The notes under the pieces: model-generated
The model's database searches: none
Told to the model about the DNA's origin: nothing
What the model saw: only the letters and a program-made list of their open reading frames with translations
Source: Talaromyces rugulosus
Lineage: Eukaryota; Ascomycota; Eurotiomycetes; Eurotiales; Trichocomaceae
Length of the DNA stretch: 64,000 nucleotides
NCBI RefSeq assembly: GCF_013368755.1
Contig: NC_049562.1
Span: 4,650,001 to 4,714,000 of the forward strand
Direction: 5' to 3'
Position numbers and translations under genes: made by a program
Shown here: positions 57,956 to 64,000 of the stretch, in pieces
Layout of the letters: each line of letters opens with the position of its first letter
Numbering within the stretch: position 1 is the stretch's first letter

Positions 57956-59629
57956 CTACAATCTCCATCTCCCCTTGGCAGCACCTTCCGTCTTGCGGTG
58001 CACCGGGTCATCCCCGATCTCCTCCATCTTGTCCTCTAGGAGCCTTGTCATGTGCCGCACTACATCCTGACACTTCGCCTCGAAATACACATTAAACAGC
58101 TCCAGTGGATCTTCATCGCAGTCAAACAGCTCCCACTCCTTGTCGGTGACTGTTGTTGCTGGACGAGCACCCTCAACACCGAGGTCATCGTTGTACCAGT
58201 ATATCAACTTGTACCGCTGGTCACGCACGCCGTAGTGCGCCATTGCGTTGTGGATCTCGTCGTTGCTCATCCAATACCGGTGGTATGCCACCTGCTGCCA
58301 GTCCCGCGGCGCCTCTCCTCTGCTCCTGAGAAGCGGCAGAGACGACACTCCCTGCATGTATGTTGGGATACGGAGCCCTCCGGCCAGGCTGAGGAATGTT
58401 GGTGCAAAGTCGACATTGCACACGATGCTATAGCAGACTGTACCTGGTGCTATGAGGGCTGGGTAGCGGATCAGGAATGGCATCTGGAAGCTCTCCTCGT
58501 ACATGAAGCGCTTGTCGAACCATCCGTGCTCTCCAAGAAAGAAACCCTAGTCCGAGGAATAGATGACCACTATGTTCTCTACCAACTCCTTCTCCTCAAA
58601 GTACGAAAGCATCGTGCCCACACCGTCGTCGATCGATTGGATGGTTCGCAGATACCTTTGCATGTACCGCTGAAGCTTGAATTCAGCCAGCTCGCCAGGC
58701 GTCCTGAATGTGAAGACTTGGCCTGTATCCTTGTCGGTCAGTCGCATCGACGAGACATCGTCCGGCGCGGGCACCTTTCGCTGCACATTGCTACCCTCTT
58801 GATGGACACGCTGTCCCACACTGTCGCTGCCATCGGGCTGCACCAGCCCCAGGTCCTGGTATGTCAAATCTTCGGCCACGCGCATTTTGGCCACCTTGGC
58901 CGCCTTTGCACGGTTTCGGTAGTCGTCTCCAAAGGTCTCGGGCACACGAATTGGTTCCGAGTACAGGTATTTGTGTCGGTCATGGCATTCCCACGAGCGA
59001 TGAGGTGCTTTGTGGTGGGACATGAGGAAAAAGGGCTGCTTTTCATCATTTGATGGTGCAAGCCGTTCCAGAATCGAGTCGATCCATTTTAGTGACTTGT
59101 CCGTGATGATATCGGTGACATATCCCTTCTCAGGATGCGTCCCCGACGACTCGATGAACTTGGGGTCCCAGTAGTCGCCTTGACCGGGGAGAATCGACCA
59201 GTAGTCGAAGCCTGTAGGTTCGTGGGCGTGGCCTTCGCCAAGATGCCATTTCCCTGCTCGCCATGACACGCGTCATGTCAGTAATATTGTCCGCCAATGA
59301 ACCCGGGCTACCATCAATCACTTACCGACCATACCGGTTGCATACCCTCCCGAGCGTAGCGCCTTTGCAACGTTTGGTAGGTGCTTATTGATCTTTCCGT
59401 CGAGCGTCATCACGCCATTGACGTGGTTGCGGGTATTTGTCAATATCACTGCACGAGACGGTGTACAAATGGAATTGGTCACATAGCAGTGGTTGAACTT
59501 CATGCTCTCGGTGGCCAGGCGGTCGATGTTGGGCGTGGAATTGATGCCGGTGTTGTACGCGCTGATGGCCTTGCTAGCATGGTCATCAGCCAGGATGAAG
59601 ATGATATTTGGCCTTGAAGGACTAGCCAT
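57956..59629 (-). pseudogene. Type I sulfatase gene with one in-frame stop, 533 codons
   Basis: Two exons, 59629-59326 and 59253-57956, join in frame (GTAAGT donor, CAG acceptor). The product is a formylglycine sulfatase: NIIFILADDHA with metal-binding Asp15/Asp16, and the active-site SICTPSRAV with Cys55 to be converted to formylglycine. SHHKAPHRSW and IYSSD, with its metal Asp, follow. Immediately after that Asp, codon 337 is TAG (58549-58547), exactly where family members have Gln or Asn in the SDQG/SDNG motif. The frame then continues cleanly as GFFLGEHGWFDKRFMYEES to the natural stop. One C-to-T change in CAG would explain it. Unless read through, the enzyme would lack its C-terminal third. 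The substrate (aryl, carbohydrate or choline sulfate) is not determinable. Confidence 0.88.
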
Positions 59630-60389
59630 CCTTCCAGTCTGGTATCGTAGTGTCTTGCGGTCAATGTGAAGTCTTTGTTGCAGTTGTCAGCATGCAACCG
59701 CAGCTACACAGGCGCACAGCATACATATATGCCAATCCATTAGCGACAATCCCAAAGCCCAGTTGTCGGTTGAGCGTCCTATTAGGGATAGCTTCCAGTA
59801 GGATGCCCTCCAAACAGAGTTGAAAACATACTAATAATTCCCCGAAAAGGTGGGGAACACTTCGGAAGTCAGTCGGCATTCCAAAACAGGCAATAATCTA
59901 AAAGACCCTAACTGGAGTAAGCCTGCGCTTCTAGGCCTTGGGAGCCAAAGAAAAGATCATCCCTCTATTGAAGAGCAGGCCACCGACATCAATTGATGAT
60001 TCAAATGTTCTTTTCCACCTCCAGAAAATGGATGGACTACGATGATAGTCATTTCTCGGGGGTTCCCCAATCATTATACATGTCTGCAACCTTCACAATT
60101 AAAAAGGGGAGCTGGGAAACTAAAGCAATGAGATTGATTCGGAAAATTAAGAATTAAAAAACGAGCAGTTTACCAACTGAGAGTAGCACCGAAGAGCAAA
60201 CACATGGTATGGTCATGGAGTATGTTGAGTACTCCGCTTTCGCAGCTTTGATTGGCTAGCTTGGGCGCTTTGCTCTGGAGCACTACTAGTGGAGCCCGCC
60301 AGATTTTGATACGAACTGGTCGTGCCACAAGTCATACTCGAATTGATCATACATGCAATCCGGGTTTCAAAGAAGAAAGAAGCAAGAAA
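59630..60389. promoter_or_regulatory. Divergent promoter between sulfatase and acetyltransferase genes
   Basis: This 760-nt region is flanked by two start codons in opposite directions. It contains the near-palindrome CATCAATTGATGATT at about 59988-60002, similar to the motif at 31746-31757. No gene was seen. Confidence 0.4.
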
Positions 60390-60968
60390 ATGGCAGCCCC
60401 GGCATTCAAAATCCGCGCCGCCACCGAGAATGATATCCCCCAAGTGCACACCATATACAGCCACTACGTCGCCAACACGGTGCTAACATTCATGCAAACC
60501 GCGCCACCATTACAATCAATGCTCGACAAGTTCAAGAACAACACCGGCAACACACGCAGTGGACTGCCCTACCTAGTTGCCGTGGACACCGACACCGAAA
60601 AGACCGTGCTGGGATTTGCCTATCTCTCGCCGTTTCGAGGCACAATGTTCTCGTATGGGCCGACAGTCGAGTTGTCTCTTTTCCTGAGTCCGAAGTATAC
60701 GCACAAGGGCATTGGGTCGTATTTACTGGCTGAATTGCTGTCGAAGCTGCAAGATAATAAACCGCTGCACAGAGCTGTGGAGCATGCGGGTTACAAATCC
60801 CATGAAAGTGTCTCTGATCCAATGCCCGTTCGGAATATCATTGCATGCATGGCGCTCGATCCAGAAGGTAGAGACCAGGGCGAAGGGCTCAGGAAATGGT
60901 ATGAGCAGCGAGGCTTTGTGGAAAGAGGCAGACTAAAGAGTGTAGGTTTGAAGAAAGGGAAATGGTAA
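60390..60968 (+). CDS. GNAT-family N-acetyltransferase, 192 aa
   Basis: Single exon from the ATG at 60390, MAAPAFKIRAATENDIPQVH. The GNAT fold is clear: the first strand and helix (IRAATENDIPQVHTIYSHYV), a strand leading to the acetyl-CoA loop YTHKGIGSYLLAELL (R/QxxGxG/A type), and a C-terminal RGFVERGRLKSVGLKKGKW. The opening and length fit the phosphinothricin/methionine-sulfoximine acetyltransferase-like group, which is common in fungi and often of unknown natural substrate. It is cytosolic, with no targeting signal. The gene is divergent from the sulfatase gene, which suggests possible shared control but no pathway link. Confidence 0.9.
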   Translation: MAAPAFKIRAATENDIPQVHTIYSHYVANTVLTFMQTAPPLQSMLDKFKNNTGNTRSGLPYLVAVDTDTEKTVLGFAYLSPFRGTMFSYGPTVELSLFLSPKYTHKGIGSYLLAELLSKLQDNKPLHRAVEHAGYKSHESVSDPMPVRNIIACMALDPEGRDQGEGLRKWYEQRGFVERGRLKSVGLKKGKW

Positions 60969-61610
60969 GAAATCCTCCATATGTTGATTGATACCCTCGC
61001 TCATCCCCGTCTTAGGTTGGATACAATTTATCTCCAATACACTGTTCCTTCGAGCAACTAGATAATTATACAAACTAAAGAAAGCGAGAATGTTCTAAGG
61101 CAGAAGTGGTCAACACCCCGTTCAATTAAAAAATTGATACATACTTTAGAGAACCGTGTCATCATTGAATTTCATGTTATCTTAGATTAGTTCTACTCAT
61201 GCTAATCATGACTGTCAAATAATAATAAATGTTTGCCAATGCGCAGTAAAGTAGCGGCGCTTAAGTTACATCATACCACTGGTATGTGTCTGACCTGGCA
61301 ATGAAAATTGGGTGGTGTCACTGACACTGGATGAAAAAGAAACGTAATCAATAGGCCAAATAAAAACCGAGACATGATTCAGAGAAAAGGTAAAGAGTGT
61401 CCTCAATGGTTGTATTGCCCATTTTGCAGTAAAAGTATACTGCTTTGGAAAAGAAAAAAAAATAGCGAATGACGAGCAAACTTCAAAGTCGAAAACAAGG
61501 TCCTTGATTTTTCCTTAAGAGAAGGTTGGAAAGTAATATCAGATGACCAGGTCCCGGGTAGAACCTTCTACCAGTTCGTACCCCGAGAAAGAGCATGGAT
61601 AGTTGAGGTA
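60969..61610. other. Convergent intergenic region
   Basis: This 642-nt AT-rich spacer with an A-run near 61450 lies between the acetyltransferase and proline-rich protein gene ends. It contains the 3' ends; nothing else was recognised. Confidence 0.4.
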
Positions 61611-63356
61611 TCAGGCAACTGGACTTTTGCGTTTTTCGGCACTGGACAGTACCAGCATAGGCGTCTTCCGTCGCTCAGTATTCTGAGAAGCGGATCGGTG
61701 ACCAGCAACAATAGCAGCCGTAGATGGTGGTTCAATAGGTGACATAACGGTGGGGAATCCTTCCTCCGAAGGCGTTGAGAGTGTGTACAAATTCTCCACA
61801 GTGCCTCGCTCGCGTGACGAGCGGTCCTTTTCCTTCATTTCCGAGCCGATAGCGCCGTTAGCGAAAGCACGAAGGCTTCCAAGGCTGGGTTTGCTCGAAA
61901 GGCTGCCGCTGCCGCTGCCACGGCTGCTGTCATCTTCATCGGAAACGGAAAAGATAAACTCAGTCTCGCTGGCTGGGGTGTTACTTCCCCCACTGCCGTG
62001 ATTGCTTCTGGACTCGCCGCGTCGCTCAATTCCCGCTCGTACCAAGTTGTGAACGGCACGTCGCCGTTGACGAGTAGCGAAATTCTTGCTGCCCTCGAAT
62101 TTCGAGGTAGGCTTCGCAACAAGCTCCTCCAGAGATGGAGGACCGCGAGGCTGACGAATAGGGTGCTCACCAGCGCGTCCCTGGCCAGGTCCAAATGTTC
62201 CAGTCATGGGGGTCTGGGGGAAACCAGCGGATCGCGGTCCTACATTTCCGGTACGTGCAATGTCGGTGTTGGTCCTCAAACCAGGAGCAAACGAAGGCGT
62301 CTTTTTATGACCACGTCGGAAAGCGTTTGCAGAAGGAGGCGGAAGAGGGGCGACTTCCGGGGGAGGAGATGGGAGGTCTTTGGGAGACACTGAGCGAGAC
62401 GAAATGTGAGCCGGGGAATGGCTCGATTCCGGGGGAGGAGAGACCTCGGCATGGAACGGTGGTGGATAATTTCCATAAGGTGACTGTACAGATTCGTTGT
62501 AAGATGGAAGAGGATCCTCCTCCACTGGAGATGTTATGTTGTTGTCAAAAACGAAGCTTTGTTGGCCGGTCATCGGATTAAAGACTGAATAGAGGCCAGG
62601 CTGACCAGCAACTGGCTGGACAATAGGCTGCATGCCTTGCTGCAACTGCATTTGATACATACTCATTCCTGGAACGAAAGACGGAATTTGACTTTGCTGC
62701 TGCTGCTGCTGATGTTGTTGTTGTTGGTGGAACTGCTGGTTCAGGGGAGTTCCGCCGAGGTTCAAGTTTTGAAACTGCTGTGCAGCAGCGGTAACGCTGA
62801 GAAGCTGTTGCTGGAGGCGCTGCTGCTGGGCAGCAAGAAACAAGTTGGTAGACATCAGTTCAGCGTATACCTTCTCATCCATTCCTTCACCGTCCCCTAT
62901 GTCAATAGCAGGAGGTGCTAGGACCTGTTCCGGAAGCGAATACATGGGGCGACCAGAGCCAAGCTTTATGTTTGAATTATGCGAATCCAGTCCATATGAA
63001 CGGTGTGAGAAGGTGCTGCCAATGGCAGTTTGGGGAACTCGATCGCCACCTCTATTTGAGATACCATAGCGGCTTCCTTCTAGGCCAACACGGCCAAGGC
63101 CCTGAGATTGTTGATGAGATGGGATAGTTGCGGATTTGGGAGCAGTCCTCAAGCCAGCAAGAAGATGAGAACGACTGGTCCGCGGTGTGGCGACAGCAGA
63201 AGGTCTTGATTCATCAATCGTTGAGACTTGGGGAGTAACGCTCAGGCGCTTAATGTGAGATCCTTTCCCGCGAGAAGCAAAACCAGAACCGGGGACGCCA
63301 AGAGTGCCGCCATTCAAAGAGTTGTGTGTCATGTGAGCAAGACCGCCTGCGTCCAT
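61611..63356 (-). CDS. Conserved fungal Pro/Gln-rich low-complexity protein, 581 aa
   Basis: Single coding exon from ATG 63356 (MDAGGLAHM). The middle has poly-Gln tracts (about residues 200-225) from CAG/CTG repeats, then Pro- and Ser-rich stretches. A conserved block follows: PMTGTFGPGQGRAGEHPIRQ, RGPPSLEELVAKP and EGSKNFATRQRRRAVHNLVR, which I recall from aspergilli under the name 'cell wall proline rich protein'; there is no signal peptide, so a wall location is doubtful. An RNA-associated or signalling scaffold role is equally possible. A CAG acceptor-like sequence precedes the ATG by a few bases, so the 5' leader may be spliced. The gene's 5' region continues to the right edge. Confidence 0.8.
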   Translation of the reverse strand: MDAGGLAHMTHNSLNGGTLGVPGSGFASRGKGSHIKRLSVTPQVSTIDESRPSAVATPRTSRSHLLAGLRTAPKSATIPSHQQSQGLGRVGLEGSRYGISNRGGDRVPQTAIGSTFSHRSYGLDSHNSNIKLGSGRPMYSLPEQVLAPPAIDIGDGEGMDEKVYAELMSTNLFLAAQQQRLQQQLLSVTAAAQQFQNLNLGGTPLNQQFHQQQQHQQQQQQSQIPSFVPGMSMYQMQLQQGMQPIVQPVAGQPGLYSVFNPMTGQQSFVFDNNITSPVEEDPLPSYNESVQSPYGNYPPPFHAEVSPPPESSHSPAHISSRSVSPKDLPSPPPEVAPLPPPSANAFRRGHKKTPSFAPGLRTNTDIARTGNVGPRSAGFPQTPMTGTFGPGQGRAGEHPIRQPRGPPSLEELVAKPTSKFEGSKNFATRQRRRAVHNLVRAGIERRGESRSNHGSGGSNTPASETEFIFSVSDEDDSSRGSGSGSLSSKPSLGSLRAFANGAIGSEMKEKDRSSRERGTVENLYTLSTPSEEGFPTVMSPIEPPSTAAIVAGHRSASQNTERRKTPMLVLSSAEKRKSPVA

Positions 63357-64000
63357 ACTCACTGGTTGTAAATGAAATTAGAGGGTATCGAAAAGAAGTT
63401 GATATGTGCAAGGATCGTATCCCGATTTGGGAAGGAGAAAATCGCACGGCCGTCCAGAAGAAGAGTGAACAGTGTGAAAAAAAAAAAAAGGCTTTAGTCG
63501 GAACAAATTGCGATTTTGTTTTGACCGGGGTGGGGGTCAAAGGTTTTCTCTTGTTCGTAAATGATTACCGATATTAAGACGGACGTTGTCAAGACAAAAA
63601 AGAATCTGCACGTGAATAGTCCGTCAGTAGTGAGCTCGAATGATGAACATTCAAGTTAAGAGAGAGACATACCGAGAAACAAAAATTGGCAGTAGGTATC
63701 AAAAGTATTCAACGCTCAAGTGGAGGCCGGATGCAATAGATAAAATATACAACGAAGAATAATCGAGCGATACTTGATCGATGGGTAGGTTGGATCTGAG
63801 GCGACAGAAGAAAAGGGCCGGGCCAGTCGATTCAAGAGAGCGAGATGCGGATGCACTGCAGTTCCACTCGCTGCATAAAAGCAAACAAAAATATATAAGA
63901 TGAAAAATAAGAATCAAATGCTGATGCAGAATTCGTAAAGAGTTAGCCAATCTGGTTGAGCGAAAGAGATGGTCGCGTGTAGGTGGCGAACGGACGTGGG
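63357..64000. promoter_or_regulatory. 5' region of the proline-rich protein gene
   Basis: This 644-nt stretch to the window edge has pyrimidine-rich tracts on the minus strand near 63475-63490. It probably contains the leader, perhaps with an intron ending just before the ATG. No further coding sequence was supported. Confidence 0.4.

Noticed and set aside
58052..59053. Long 333-codon plus-strand frame opposite the sulfatase
   Set aside because: It is antisense to a gene with clear catalytic motifs, is rich in Val/His/Leu as expected from a complementary frame, and has no ATG-supported family.
27095..59629. Functional link between the SulP transporter and the sulfatase
   Set aside because: They are about 30 kb apart with many unrelated housekeeping genes between, so there is no clustering evidence.
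62697..62740. CTG/CAG-type run as a stand-alone microsatellite
   Set aside because: It lies within the coding exon and encodes the poly-Gln tract; it is explained by the protein entry.
1..64000. CRISPR arrays, prophage, bacterial-type operons or rRNA genes
   Set aside because: No regularly spaced repeats, phage genes, Shine-Dalgarno-led operons or rRNA-like sequence were seen; the window is intron-containing fungal DNA.

Overview
The window looks like nuclear chromosomal DNA of a filamentous ascomycete (Pezizomycotina; Eurotiomycetes is my best guess from how the proteins look, not from a search). Genes are about 2-3 kb apart and lie on both strands. Introns are short (about 45-110 nt) with GTRNGY donors, CTAAC-like branch sites and AG acceptors. 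Zn2Cys6 regulators, a HET-C2-type glycolipid transfer protein and a Spo71-like PH protein are present. No viral, plasmid or prokaryotic sequence was recognised. Coordinates are outer CDS limits; exon coordinates, assembled by hand from splice signals and reading frame, are in each evidence field.

Layout. 1-3445: no recognisable gene, perhaps the leader of a gene off the left edge. 3446-8241: a conserved fungal protein of unknown function, then a TOK1-type potassium channel. 8925-23503: an accessory-looking stretch with three Zn2Cys6 regulators (two of them paralogues), a broken amidohydrolase gene, a palmitoyl-protein thioesterase and a DHA2-type MFS exporter. 24050-31223: F-box protein, kinetochore CENP-L/Fta1-like protein, SulP/STAS anion transporter and eIF2-alpha. 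32521-33041: an N-terminal fragment of COG4, frameshifted. 33375-46706: endomembrane genes: vacuolar TRP channel Yvc1, FYVE protein Pep7/Vac1, ER P5A-ATPase Spf1 and glycerol-3-phosphate acyltransferase Sct1/Gpt2. 47444-56532: secreted DUF1214-like protein, GLTP/HET-C2, Spo71-like PH protein, mitochondrial protease Imp2 and a macrodomain protein. 57956-63356: a sulfatase gene with one internal stop, a GNAT acetyltransferase and a proline/glutamine-rich conserved protein.

Most genes are unrelated housekeeping functions that happen to be neighbours. The best case for genes working together is the convergent MFS exporter (18894-20689) and Zn2Cys6 regulator (21037-23503): their promoters share an exact 11-bp motif, and each also carries its own inverted repeat. 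Other points worth checking are the SPF1 start, where a GTG stands where an ATG is expected; the three broken genes, each with very few lesions; a TTAGGG cluster in the thioesterase promoter; and very small exons in three genes.
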